From: Corinectria fuckeliana
Taxonomy: Eukaryota; Ascomycota; Sordariomycetes; Hypocreales; Nectriaceae
Reading direction: 5' to 3'
Assembly: GCA_019137255.1 (NCBI GenBank)
Contig: WPDH01000261.1
Location: 124,001 to 188,000 of the forward strand
DNA length: 64,000 bases
Of the stretch, positions 33,834 through 44,756 are shown in pieces; position 1 is the first letter of the stretch; each line of letters starts with the position of its first letter. A program made the translations under genes and the position numbers. Under the pieces are notes generated by a model. The model searched no databases. It was not told where the DNA came from and saw nothing but the letters and a program-made list of their open reading frames with translations.

Positions 33834-35819
33834 ATGAACCGGACCTCTCGAACAGAGGAGCCGTACGAAGGAGACGGGTACAACCAGAGCCCCAGCCCAC
33901 TCCCCAATGACCTGACGACCAACGAGGACCTCAATAGCACCGTCAATGCCAGAGAGTTGAAGCGCGCCGACCAGGACCTGTCGATTGGCGATTCGCCGCC
34001 AAGCGCTCCGGATCGATTCGGTCCGGACCCGGGCCTCGGCCGCCCGGGAACGACGTCCCCGCCGGCCAATGAAGTCGTCATTGGCCAACCCGCGGGAGAG
34101 GAGCCGGCATTGAACCTGGCCGCTCCTCTCCCGCCTCCCTCGCCGTCTTCCGCGCGCGAAGGCGAAGACGGCGCCAACCCCCTCAAGCAGCTGAAGAACG
34201 CAGTCCTCAAGTTCAGCTCTTTCATCGGGCCAGGATTCATGATCTCCGTTGCATACAGTAAGCCGCCGATCGCCTGCGGAGGTATCCATAACAGATGCAG
34301 TGCACACTAACTAACATGCCAAAGTCGATCCCGGGAACTATGCCACAGACGTTGCTGCTGGAGCCACGTACCGCTTCAGGCTCCTTTTCATCGTGCTTGT
34401 TGCCAATCTGTTTGCCATTTTCCTCCAGAGTCTTTGCATCAAGCTTGGCACAGTCACAGGGCTCAATCTCGCCGAGTCCTGTCGCGCCTTTCTCCCGCCA
34501 TGGTTGAATTATACCCTCTACTTCTTTGCCGAGGTCGCCATCATTGCAACGGATATTGCAGAAGTATGCTTGTCAACGGTCCCAGCGCTTTTCACCATTG
34601 CGTCAGCCTTGTATGTGTGATAAATCCTCGGACGCTTACAACTTCTCTAGGTGATTGGCTTCGCTATAGGGCTGAACTTACTTGCTCCCGCTGTACCCTT
34701 GGTGGCCGGCTGTGCTATTTCGATCCTTGACGTGATGATCATTCTCTTCTTTTACAAGCCTCACGGAACCATGAAAGGGATAAGAGTTTTTGAATTTTTC
34801 ATCGTCTGCTTGGTTCTCGCTGTCGTAATTTGCTTCTGCTTCCAGTTGTCATTGATTGAGGATACACGTGTGGGAGACGTCTTCAAAGGCTACTTGCCGT
34901 CAAGGGCAATTGTCGAGCAAGAGGGGTGAGTCTTTCTTACTTGTTATCATTCTCCAGTCGACGTTCTCTGACCATATATAGTCTTTACCAAGCGTGTGGC
35001 ATTTTGGGTGCAACGGTCATGCCGCATAGCCTTTACCTTGGGTCAGGGATCGTTCAGCCTCGCCTACGGGCCTACGACGAGAAGCATGGCCTCCTGCCCT
35101 CAATAAGCGAGGTAGACTTCGACAAGGGATTCTACGTCCCGTCCCTTCGGGCCATACGATACTCGATCAAGGTCTCAACTGCCGAGCTAGCCATTGCTTT
35201 GTTTACCTTTGCTTTGTTCGTGAACTCGGCCATTCTAATTGTCTCCGGGGTTTCTCTGTACGAAAATCCCGATGCCCCTGATGCAGATATTTTCAGTATC
35301 CACAAACTGCTGTCACAATCCATTTCACCAGCTGCTGGAACCATCTTCGCTCTCGCATTACTCCTCTCTGGTATTTCTGCTGGAATTGTATGCACCATTG
35401 CTGGGCAGATGGTCAGCGAAGGAGCTCTGAATTGGAGAATGCGACCGTGGCTGCGCCGTCTTGTGACCAGAAGCATCAGCATCACGCCTAGCATCATCAT
35501 AGCCGGAGCAGTGGGACGGACGGGCCTAAGCAAAGCACTCAACGCATCGCAAGTTGTACTGAGCATCGTTCTGCCGATTGTCACGGCTCCTCTGATCTAC
35601 TTCACGTGCCGCCAAAAGTACATGACAGTGCGGGCTGGACGGGCTCATTTCAATATCATTGAAGAGCATAATGCGACATCTGTGGAGTCAGTAAGAGCCG
35701 GTGATGGCGATGTCAAGATGGCCAACTCATGGTACACTGCCGCATTCGGGGTTATAATATGGATCACCATGGCAGGGATGAATGTGGCTAATCTGGTCCT
35801 CCTGGGAAGGGGTAAGTAA
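33834..35819 (+). CDS. Nramp-family divalent metal transporter
   Basis: Imports Mn2+/Fe2+-type ions with protons; the fungal relatives are the Smf proteins. Exons: 33834-34257, 34325-34563, 34651-34925, 34982-35819. They total 1776 nt, giving 591 aa. A hydrophilic, Pro/Ser-rich N-tail of about 120 residues precedes the core. The metal-site residues are present: D143 and N146 in IDPGN, A323 and M326 in GATVMPHSLYL. DIAEVIGFAIGLNLL and IAGQMVSEGAL are other family landmarks. The usual MPHN is MPHS here. ATG 33834 is preferred, because the longer open frame starts without an ATG. This is the only intact gene between 29.4 and 39.3 kb, flanked on both sides by broken ones, so it may be a recent or selected passenger. 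Confidence 0.93.
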
Positions 35820-36579
35820 ATAGTAGGCATGTAGGGTGCTCGGTGAGGAGCAGATCCATTCAACACAGGCCAGCTGCCTTGACATTCGGGGCGCCGCCCT
35901 TACTAGTTATACAAAAGACCTCGGGTGTTTTAGGTTTGAAGATTGTGTGCTGGTATTCTCTGTAAGTAAGCTGAATATGCGCGAGTTCTAGACGTCGAAG
36001 GGAGTCTTTTGAGACTATCTTCCAAACCTATTGTATAGAAAACAGCCCAATACGCAATGCGAATATCGACTTGCACTGTTTCCTTTCTCGCCCACGATCC
36101 TGATCAATCGCTGCTTTAACCTGAGCCGGTGGTGAGCTCAGGGTGAGCCAACAAGAAATATGGGTCTACAGTTCTCGTTTCGTCCCCTGGTAATTGACAA
36201 AAATAGAATAACCCCAAAATAAGTAACTTCACATTCCCTCGGCAACCCGTTTTGGATAAATAACCACCCACGGGCTATGGGCCCAATCCATAATAGCACG
36301 CTATCATCATCCATGATCTGAGAACCCCAGTCGGACCAATAAACCCATCACGAGATGCATAAGCGCGTTTGTCAACTCGAAGCCGGACATCCATCGTTGC
36401 AGACAGTTCCAGTTGGCCCAGAGTCGGCAGGCTGGGAGACAACATGAGGTAGTTGAGAGAGAGTCGTGGTTTGCGCTGCTCGGTCATCTATCAGAGCCCA
36501 AACTTGGACAACGTAACTAAACATACTATTGAATTTAACTCGGCTAGTCTCAATCCAGAGTGCAACCAGTCCGTCTCTA
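35820..36579. other. Intergenic between Nramp and kinase-like gene
   Basis: The two genes converge here, so this is the 3' flank of both. A 70-codon minus-strand frame with an ATG at 36487 (ending 36275) has no recognisable motif and is not called. Confidence 0.5.
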
Positions 36580-37589
36580 TCAGAACTCCACCTCTAGAAA
36601 CTCAAATATCCTACGCACAGCCTGATTGTCGCCGTCAACGGACCCCGCTAGATGCTCATCCACCCATCCGGGTGTAGTCCCACCGCCAAAGTCAATAAGC
36701 CAAGGCTCGTCAGAATCGGGATGATGAGAACATTGTCTGCTTTTCCATCTCCCCAAATAATGCCGTTGTCATGCAGCCAACCAACTGTTCGCCGAATGTG
36801 AGTTGCCCAGGCCTCCCTCCGCTGTTTTGGAATGGCAAAGACATCTTCAATCATTGCCAATGACGATAATTCCTGGCTTTCCGGTTGCGGAATCAATTCT
36901 TCCAAGATTCCAATAACCTTTCCATCGCTAGGTGTCTCGATCAGGCCTAGTAAATTTGGCACATTGACTCGTGAGGTTTCCTGAGCGTTGAGGGTAGAAA
37001 TCCGAGAGAGACAATCGAATTCCCTCTGTAGTGCTCCGCCATCAAAGTTTTTCCCAACTTTGGCGCACATCTCACGCCCGTCTACGGACACATAAGAGAT
37101 ATACCCATCGCCAAGAAGCTTCTCAACGATCCAGATGTCTGTGGTCTGATACCTTGGAAATTCGAGCCCTTCTTTGACCTCAAGCTGGAATTGAATTGGC
37201 GGAGATTCTGCGTTTAGCAGCGTAAACCCGGCAATAGGGACTGCCCTTTTGTAGCCGTTCCCTGGGATCTCGGATTTTTCAAGCTGGTGTGATCCTTCTA
37301 AGAGGAGCTTTAGCTCTCCGCTAACAGTAACCAAATTAAACGAAAATTGCTGCAGAAAGAGGACTGAGTGAAGGTTGCTTAATTCTGGCATTGATGGCGG
37401 AGCGAGTTGATCGAGAAGTGCGTGTCCAGCTTCGTCAATAGCATCAAGGAGTTGGTCTCGAACTGCATCTTCTTCATCCTCATCATCTTGGAGGCATGCC
37501 GATAAATACTTGTCGATAAGTGAATTTTCCACTACGTTAGAATACCATTCTCGCGCCATTCCAGCGTATAAGAAGAGTGAGATCATCAT
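36580..37589 (-). pseudogene. Protein kinase-like gene with a frameshift before DFG
   Basis: The frame from ATG 37589 (another ATG at 37559) has an N-terminal region of about 170 residues, then a kinase core. It shows a weak glycine loop (EKLLGDGYISYVSVDG), the ATP-anchoring Lys in EMCAKVG, the helix-C Glu in LQREFDCLSR, a hinge around GILEELIPQP, and the catalytic loop HDNGIIWGDGKADNVLI, a fungal variant of HxD...KxxN. At 36711-36725 the frame shifts. The original frame runs to a stop at 36648, while the correct continuation PWLIDFGGGTTPGWVDEHL, then DNQAVRRIFEFLEVEF, is in the other frame and stops at 36580-36582. One base appears to be missing. This is either a real inactivating deletion or a sequencing error; everything else looks intact. 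Confidence 0.65.
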
Positions 37590-38277
37590 TGTTACAACCG
37601 TGTATGGTTTGTTCAACGTAGTATATCGCAGGCATCTTGGGGCTATCGCCTGGTGGCCTGGGGGAAGAAAGTTGAGGGAGCTAGGTATAAAGGATAGCAG
37701 AGCGGGCACAAATGTTTGTCAGGAGCTGATGGGGTTCCCGAAAATTTCCCGTGAAACAGCCCTTAGCTCTGCTGCGGCGCAAGGACCACGGCCATCCCGA
37801 GAAACACCGAGACCTGCGCAGAAGCTCGTCGACGATGTAATTAGCCACCCGCGGACAGTGCGTGTGCTTAGAACTAGATGCGAGCTAGCGATAATAGCCT
37901 TTCTCGCGGAGAGTGACACTTAATCGCGGTGAGATCCAACACAGTATCAGTGGTCTCGTTGATTGGAATCCATCAATGTTACTACAGAGGAACAGTCTTC
38001 TATTTAACTATGACACCCTCTTATCATCTTCTCCTCCTTTGGCCCTTCTTTCTCGGTTTATGCTTCTCAATCAGCTCAGGGCTCAGATCCGGCTCTGAGC
38101 TTGACGATGATGTATCCACAATCACGCCTGGGGAAACGTCCAAGGCTGAGTGACATTTCGGCTCGAGGGCAGTCGTTTCCTCCATAGGCAAGAATGGGAC
38201 TATCTTCAGCTCTCTAGGTTGTTTGGTGTCCATTCGCTTCGGCTTCGGGATACGACTTGTCAATAAAATCGAGTAAG
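37590..38277. other. Stretch between kinase-like and recombinase genes
   Basis: About 690 bp. It holds the promoter side of the kinase-like gene and the place where the rest of the DUF3435 recombinase would be expected. No continuation of the recombinase was found; an open frame at 38024-38281 (minus) has no recognisable match to it. Confidence 0.45.
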
Positions 38278-39167
38278 TCACTGGTTTACATCTGTCGCTT
38301 TACAGATCTCTCGTGTAAATTTGCACCGGAATTCTGGTTGTCCATCTTTCCATGACAAGATACACTGGAGATCCTATTGCATAATTAGAGAATGAATCAC
38401 CTTCTATCAATGAGCTTCCTACCTGATATTTTGCCTGACATACCTCCTGACACCTCGCGGAGGTAAAGCAGTGAGTGTTCAGCAGGTTGGCATTATCCGC
38501 TCGGCTCCCTTCGTGCACGTAGTCATGGAAGTCGTTAGTCCAAAGGCGGTTCTGCATGTGGATGTAATTCTCGATGGTGATAAAAGCCTTCTCCCTTTGG
38601 CCTTTCTTGCCTTTCAGAAGGCCGATCTTCCTAGCGAGTTCCCCTTTAATACACTAGATTTTGTTAACCATAATGCTCCTAATTAAAGCTTTTCAAGAAA
38701 AAGAACAGAGAAAGAACATACCGGAGCCATCGATCTCTCAACATCAAGAGATAAATATGTATGGTATTTCCGTTCCCAAGCATTGCAGAACCTCCGCATT
38801 GCGCTACGTATGCTTCCCACTGTGGCCATCGATTTTTCGTCTTCCTGAGGCAGTCTCCCTACCTTAGATAACCCAAGAAACTCAGCAAAATGCTTTAGGG
38901 TTCGCATGTCTTGTGGCGTTGACCCTGGAAACATCCTTTCATACCTAATGGCAAATTAGCAACTTTCTGATGTTGGCAATAGATAACTTACGCTTCCCAT
39001 AATCAAAGCTCACAGTCATATCTCTCTTTGCTGCTCTCGCTCAAGTTCCTTCTCACTAGATGTGGATCAACATCGGATCGATCTTCCGAGAGGCCGTTCA
39101 GTAGGGCGCGCTTGATCAATTCATCTGGATCTTGTGCCTTCCGCCCAATCCTCTTTTTGATAGACAT
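38278..39167 (-). pseudogene. Decayed DUF3435-type tyrosine recombinase (Starship captain-like)
   Basis: From ATG 39167 (a longer ATG at 39338 is in frame) the minus strand reads RRNLSESSKERYDCEL, stop, LWEA. An intron (38991-38945) is followed by YERMFPGSTPQDMRTLKHF, EFLGLSKVGRLPQ and WERKYHTYLSLDVERSMAP. A second intron (38721-38679), an in-frame TAG (38655-38657), then GELARKIGLLKGKKG, LWTNDFHDYVHEGSR and HCFTSARCQEVCQAKYQ come next. A third intron (38422-38374) precedes DLQCILSWKDGQPEF and TREICKATDVNQ, stop. The order and motifs (RRNL...Y...LW, LKHFxEF, YVHEG, CFTSAR, WKDGxPE, REICK) are those of fungal DUF3435 proteins. Only the N-terminal half survives. At least two stops disable it, the first likely CGA-to-TGA. 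The catalytic C-terminal residues are absent. Confidence 0.72.
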
Positions 39168-39582
39168 TAGGGATAGGCGTACAGATGAAAAATGGATGTA
39201 AATAAAGGGATCAAGCAAAGTCCGGCGAGGGATCAAGTGAAGTGCGACGAGGGAATTTATCCTGAGGATGAAGGTGGAAATAAATGGTGGGCAAACCCGC
39301 CTTTTTATAGGGGACGGAAATGAACCCTGAGCAGACATTCCGAGCAGTGCAGCTTTCCGCTCTGCTTCGTCGTCGATATTCTCCTTCTAAAACAAACTAT
39401 ACAATCCTAACCAGGCCTTACCAGCTAAGTTAAGAGTTACACACACTATTAGTGTCTAATACAACTAGATCGAACTAGGGCATAATGCAATCAATCAACC
39501 ACCATGACCAACCCTGAGTGAGGCAGTGAAAAAAGAATTGTCAGAAAATCCACGTATGAACGAGTCAAAAAGGATATTTAGC
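39168..39582. other. Leader of the recombinase relic and gap to tRNA-Ser
   Basis: It contains the possible longer N-terminus (ATG 39338) and about 240 bp of non-coding sequence. If the recombinase relic marks an element end, the boundary should lie in 39340-39582. I found no convincing terminal repeat by eye. Confidence 0.45.
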
Positions 39583-39664
39583 CGACGCAGGCCTGATTCG
39601 AACAGACGCCTCCGAAGAGATATGATTTCTAGTCATACGCATTAGACCACTCTGCCACTGCGCC
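39583..39664 (-). tRNA. tRNA-Ser(AGA)
   Basis: An 82-nt class II tRNA without an intron. The acceptor arm GGCGCAG pairs with CTGCGTC (one G-T), with discriminator G. The anticodon stem TATGA/TCATA encloses CTAGAAA with anticodon AGA. The long variable arm TCTCTTCGGAGG is typical of Ser. The T-arm is GTCTG-TTCGAAT-CAGGC. The 3' end of the tRNA faces the recombinase relic, which starts about 0.4 kb away. Confidence 0.92.
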
Positions 39665-42600
39665 TTGACCTAGGCTTTGGATGGAACGGCGGGCTGAAAA
39701 TAGTTACTATAGGGTCTGTTTGAGTGTCGAATCACTCGTTAGCGAGTCCCGAAGCCTTTAATTTGGGGGCGGGGCGACTCGTGCATATGCTGATTTGATA
39801 CCTTGAGAGGACGCCTATCCACAGGCAGGAGCGTGATGACGGAAACAGGGCATCATTGACCTGAGTCGTGGGTTCATCGGCAACTCGCAACTTGGAGGCA
39901 GTCAAGTTACTACCGAAATTTAGTTGTCGCAGGAGAACAAGGTGGCAAAGGTCCTCATGACATCAATGACGGACACTAAATGCCTCTTTGAAGAAATGTT
40001 CTCTCGAAGGGCAAGATCAGGGAAGTGGCAGTTACGGTCAATCTGGCTGGCTGATTAGAGGCAAGAGAACGATGAGTAGACAACCTCTTCACCACAGTAC
40101 GAGATAGCATAAAGCAAAGCTTTCAATGTTGAAAGAGGGCTAAGTATGAATAGGGTGCCTAAAAAGAACATGTGCCCGTTCTAATTTCAGCTTGCAAATG
40201 GCAGTTACAAAGATCACAGGGCGCGGCAGGGTGCATTGTCTCCTTTGAAGGCAGACCGTCAACAATTCACGCCTAATCAACTGCGATCAAGCAAAACCTG
40301 CTGTGAATTTAAGTCCGTGCTGTATCTGTTGGATAAAGTATGCGTTCTTTCCTGCTCGGGGGGTTTCGGCAACACATTAGTGCATCAGTGCAAGCCATCT
40401 TTAGATTCTTCACTGCCTCGCCGTGAGAATCACAGACCCTAGAAGCCCCAAACAACAACCAACTGATGGGCCGTTCCACCTAGTCATGATTTGTTCCACC
40501 CTGCCCATCATGTACAGCTGATACAAGCTTGGCTGCCATATCAATCCGCCTCAAACCTCAAATCATCGAACTACCGAACACACATGATATCAAATTCTAA
40601 GAACTTGGATTGACAACACTGTCCCGAGTTCTCAACCGTTGTTCACTACCACTGTACCCAACCTAAACCACTGAGCCATCGCGCATCCTTCTATATAAGG
40701 TTAAGAAATCCCAGCAAAATGTCCAGCAAAAGCTTCAACGCAACGCATTACGAGGTGGCAATACATAATAAACTAAGCACTCACTAATCCCACCAGAAGC
40801 AGCGGAACCAACGACAACATGTGCACGATTTACGTCTCTAATTGCACGGGCTGCGGCCAGGGAACAGGATTCCAGACAATACAGTGTTGGCCAGTTCTCA
40901 AGAACCCGAGCCACGTCTGCAAGAACGTCGTACGCCAGGATGACCCCTTCTCGCCGACGAGCTGCGACGTGTGCATGTAGAAGAAACAAGGTAAGAAGTG
41001 TCGACGTCGTCATGAAGGAGACAGCTCGCCACGTTCCCGAATCGCCTCAATGGCCAGGCAAGAAAGGAATCCACCTTGCTCAGGGGGCGAAGGGAAAACG
41101 TGGCTGAAGGTGTCGGATTGGTCAGGAGAGAATAGCAGCGAGAGTGGCGCATTGCAACAGCCGACAAGGCTCAGGCTTGTCTGACCGGCCGCGTACTCCG
41201 TAATATCGCCGGCGATTGTGGCGACCCAATGAAAGGCGTTTGAGGGCATTGCCAGGTACTGTAGGCAATCGGCTCTGGCTTCAATGCGGCACACGTTCCT
41301 TTAATTAGTGTCCTTGGTAGGCTTGCAGGGACTCGTGAATGATAAACATTTAACCTTGAAACACTTGGCAGTGATGTTTCCCCAAAGATGGACACAGTGA
41401 CGTAGATATGCATCGCGGGATGCGGAACCATCCTTTGCTGTGGCAATGTGGGCGTGTCTTCCAATTTTGTACCGGGATCTTCTCGAGTCGTGTGGACGCA
41501 ATTGCAGGACATCAGGGCAATGGATAATAAATGACGTAAATGAAGCCCGTCCGGATTGTCGATCATGACCTCTTGCCCGCCCAAGGCCCGCCAAACCCAC
41601 TCGGTCCGGGCACGGGAACCCGTTCTGTCGGGTCTCCAATAATATGCTCCAGAGAAGCCTCCGATGTAAAGCGAGGAGAAAACCCTCCGGCACCAACGTG
41701 GAGGCGCAGAGGACCCTGTAAATCCTCTAATTAGCCCTGATCAGCCTCGGAGCAGCTGGGACCAATGGATCCTCAACCGTCAAAAGCTGATTTAATTAGG
41801 CATTGTTTCTCGTTTCTCACAAGATCCACTCTACCACTCATCGACAAGCCTCTCCGCGCCACCGTTGGAGCTGGCCCCTGGCAGTGAGACGGAAATGTTT
41901 CTCACACCCCGCTTGCCGGAGGCAACACAACGCTTGTCGGGTGCCTTGCCACGCTGGTCCACATCCAGTTAATCGTCATCTTTCCGAGGCGCCATTGTCC
42001 ATCGTTGAGTTGGTTGGGTGGGTGGGAGCACCGTGTAGTAGTCGAAACGGTCGAATAATGCTCGAGGGTGGAGGGAAGCCCTCGTTGCCCCCAACCGTCG
42101 TGCTCGGGACCACGAGAGTCAAGCCGCAGCCATTATGTACCGACCCGTTTGCCGTTCACGTCCCGTCGGGTTCCCTGTGCGGCCCGCCGGAGAGTAGCTG
42201 GGAGCGGGCAGTTGAGCATCCTTGGGCATGCGACGCATCATATTTCCCATCATCTGCCTGGAGGTGCAGGGCCTCCATAGGCAATACGAATGCGAAGCTC
42301 TCGCCAGGATCAGCCTGTCGATGCACAAGCAAAAACAGTCGTGCCTGATTTGAAATGCAGCATGCGGAGGAGATTGCGCCTCTCGACGGTGGCGTGGGCC
42401 ATGATGCAGGATCGAGCTCGACCCCGAGGTTCCTACGCAGTGGCCTACGACCCAGCCAACCAGCCAGAACCTGCACGACTTTGTCTCGGAACTATTAGGT
42501 ACCAAGTACTTATCTCGAGAACTCGCCCGAGAGCAACTTAGTAAGACCTCCCCCGTCAGCGCCACAGCGTGGTCCACACGTCCGCCTCCGAGATGTCTGT

Positions 42601-44363
42601 CAGCGTCGAACCCCACCGTGCAAGGGACTGACTGCTAGACTGTAGCTATCTGCTGCTCCCCGGTGCGGATTAGAAGCCGGCGCACGGATTGTTGACTGCG
42701 GGAATGTGTGAATGCGCATGTTCGATGTCCTCGTCCTCGAATTCCCTCCCGATCGCCAGGGCATTTCTGCGCAGTTGGCGCTGTCAGCGCCGTCGAGTGA
42801 CTTGTGGGCCAGGCCAATGTGAGTCGGTCTCGACCGTTGTGGTTGAGCGCCCGGTCCCGCCTAACTAGTTCATGCATCATGCAGCTGAAGCCCGGTTCGA
42901 TAGTCCAGTGCAAGCTGTCTGTCTCGTGGAATTGTCTCCTCGAATTAGGCTTCTCCCAGTTGCTCCGTATTGATCTAGGAAGTGAATCATCTCGAGTCCG
43001 AACCGCGAAGGCGTCGTCGTGCCGGATGCGTTCCCGCGAGACTAGTACCGTCTTTGCGTCCCCAGGCCCATATTGCTCGAGGAAGATCAGGTACGGTTTA
43101 AGCTTGTTGCTGGCAGGGCACGGCTCGAGAGTTTGGAGATCTGTCGACCGACGCAAATCTCCCCGCCATCAAACTCCAACCACGATCGCCGGTCCCGGAT
43201 TCACGGGCCACCAGGAGGCCCCGGAGCTAACGTGGCTGAGCTTCCGGGAGGTCCCTTTGAGCGCAACGGCCCGGGGGACATCATCTGGGGGAGAAGTCCT
43301 TTTGTTTCGACGCTGAACCGCGAGCCACTGCCCTGTTTCCGACGCTCCAGTCGGGGAGTGCCAAGGACGCTCGTTTCTTTTGAGGAGTCGTACTGATGAA
43401 GGGGGCAACGAAGCCAATCCTGATAGTCAGAGCTGGCATGCACCTACCTCTATAGGTAGGTACCGGTAGTCTACTTCTCGCACTTCTCGACAGTCTGCCT
43501 TCCCCTCTGCCAACACTAGCAGCTGATGGCGCACTGCCGGTATGCCCCTCTCGGTTTCTCAGCACGCCCAAGCTCAGGCACTGAAAGTTTACGGTAGCTT
43601 TGGGGCGATCCCGGGACCTCTGGAGCAGCCATCCCCGGGCAGCCCATCGCAGTTAAGCCCTCAGAACATCTCCATCGAGAGTCGCATCGCAACAAGAGCG
43701 GGATCAGAGCTGGCTTCTCCCGAACGGTGCGAAAAGCGGACCCCTTTGTGCTCGCAGTCCTCTGTAATAAGCGCCGCAGTGCCGCCCCCCGCCTATCATG
43801 CGGGTCAAGGAGCAAAAGCTCCGGCTCCTGGGCTCCTGACCCGAATTGGATCGGGCAATGTTTGACCAGCAGAACCACGGCGGACGCACACGATTTTGCT
43901 TTCTTCAAAATGGCTCGTTGTTGCATGCTTCTGTCGTGGCCTGTCGTGGCCTACCGTGGGAGAACGGTGGTGTCATCTCTTGCCATCGTGTCTATCTTTC
44001 CGCCACAAGGCCGCCCAGTCTCGTGGTCTCAGGGTAGGTTAGGGTGTCTCGACTTGTCCCAGTCCAAACCGTACAAGCTTGAGCTTGACCTTGGACACGT
44101 TAATAACTACTAAGCAAAGCTCTGGCTGGCATCCAAGGACCCTTGCGTGCGGGTGGCAACCCTTTGGCCCTGACCTGACAAGACACCTGGCAGCGCCACA
44201 CCTTTTTATATCAGCCATACCCAACCGTCTCGACTTACAAGTTGCAACCGTAACCTGTCAGCCACAAGCCCAGATTTGTCCTGCTTCGTCCTTGCCTCTT
44301 TTTGTTCTTGGGCTAGTTCTTGTTTTTCCCTTTACGGTGTTTTCAGTCCAGCCACGTTCGTCC
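39665..44363. other. Gene-poor stretch
   Basis: About 4.7 kb without a gene I can support. A 92-codon minus-strand frame from ATG 41013 (ending 40735) starts with a signal-peptide-like segment (MTTSTLLTLFLLHAHVAA), but the rest has no motif. 41.5-43.9 kb is GC-rich with overlapping open frames on both strands, as expected by chance. A TATA-like element (44204-44211) lies about 155 bp before the ATG at 44364 and probably belongs to that gene. Confidence 0.5.
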
Positions 44364-44675
44364 ATGTCTTCGGCGCAGGGTTCCATCTTTCTCTCCTTAT
44401 CCTCATCCTCAACGCCTACCGTCGCCTCGTCAAGTCAACCTTCAGAGATCGCCGAGGAAAGCCAGCGCTCACGATAAATGTGCAGGCAGCATACGGCCGA
44501 ATGCCAGGTCTGCGGGAAAGATTATCTCGTCTATGTCGAGTTCTGCCATGGGTTTCATCCTCCGTTGCTCATCTGTCCGCGGGGGATGCTGGTAATCGGA
44601 GGTGATATGCGGGATGGACAATGCCCCAGTCCGGTCTGCCCAAACAGTCTGAGAGGAGGCTGCCGAATCATGTAA
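44364..44675 (+). CDS. Small Cys-rich protein, probable two-exon gene
   Basis: ATG 44364 opens a Ser-rich head (MSSAQGSIFLSLSSSSTP). The same frame meets a TAA at 44475-44477, then continues open to 44675. A 57-nt intron (44429-44485, GTCAAG...TGCAG) would remove the stop and keep the frame, giving about 83 aa. The second part is distinctive: AECQVCGKDYLVYVEFCHGF, then HPPLLICPRG and QCPSPVCPNSLRGGC, with eight Cys and two His suited to metal binding. The alternative is a start at ATG 44478 without the intron. A TATA-like box and pyrimidine-rich leader lie upstream. The family is unknown to me. Confidence 0.45.
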
Positions 44676-44756
44676 TATCATCTGAAGGAACGACGACAAA
44701 AATTCAAAAGGAGTGGCACGGTCCAACCTCGACCTCCCCGGATTCCTGCTCGAGCC

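Noticed and set aside
36275..36487. 70-codon minus-strand frame with ATG downstream of the kinase-like gene
   Set aside because: No domain, no splice signals, and located in the 3' flank of two converging genes.
39435..39446. A TTAC-N7-A string near the recombinase relic, reminiscent of a Starship target
   Set aside because: The motif is short and expected by chance about once per kilobase, its orientation does not fit the captain's direction, and no matching copy was found at the left side.
40735..41013. 92-codon minus-strand frame with a signal-peptide-like start
   Set aside because: Only the first 18 residues look meaningful; there is no Cys pattern, no motif and no splice support.
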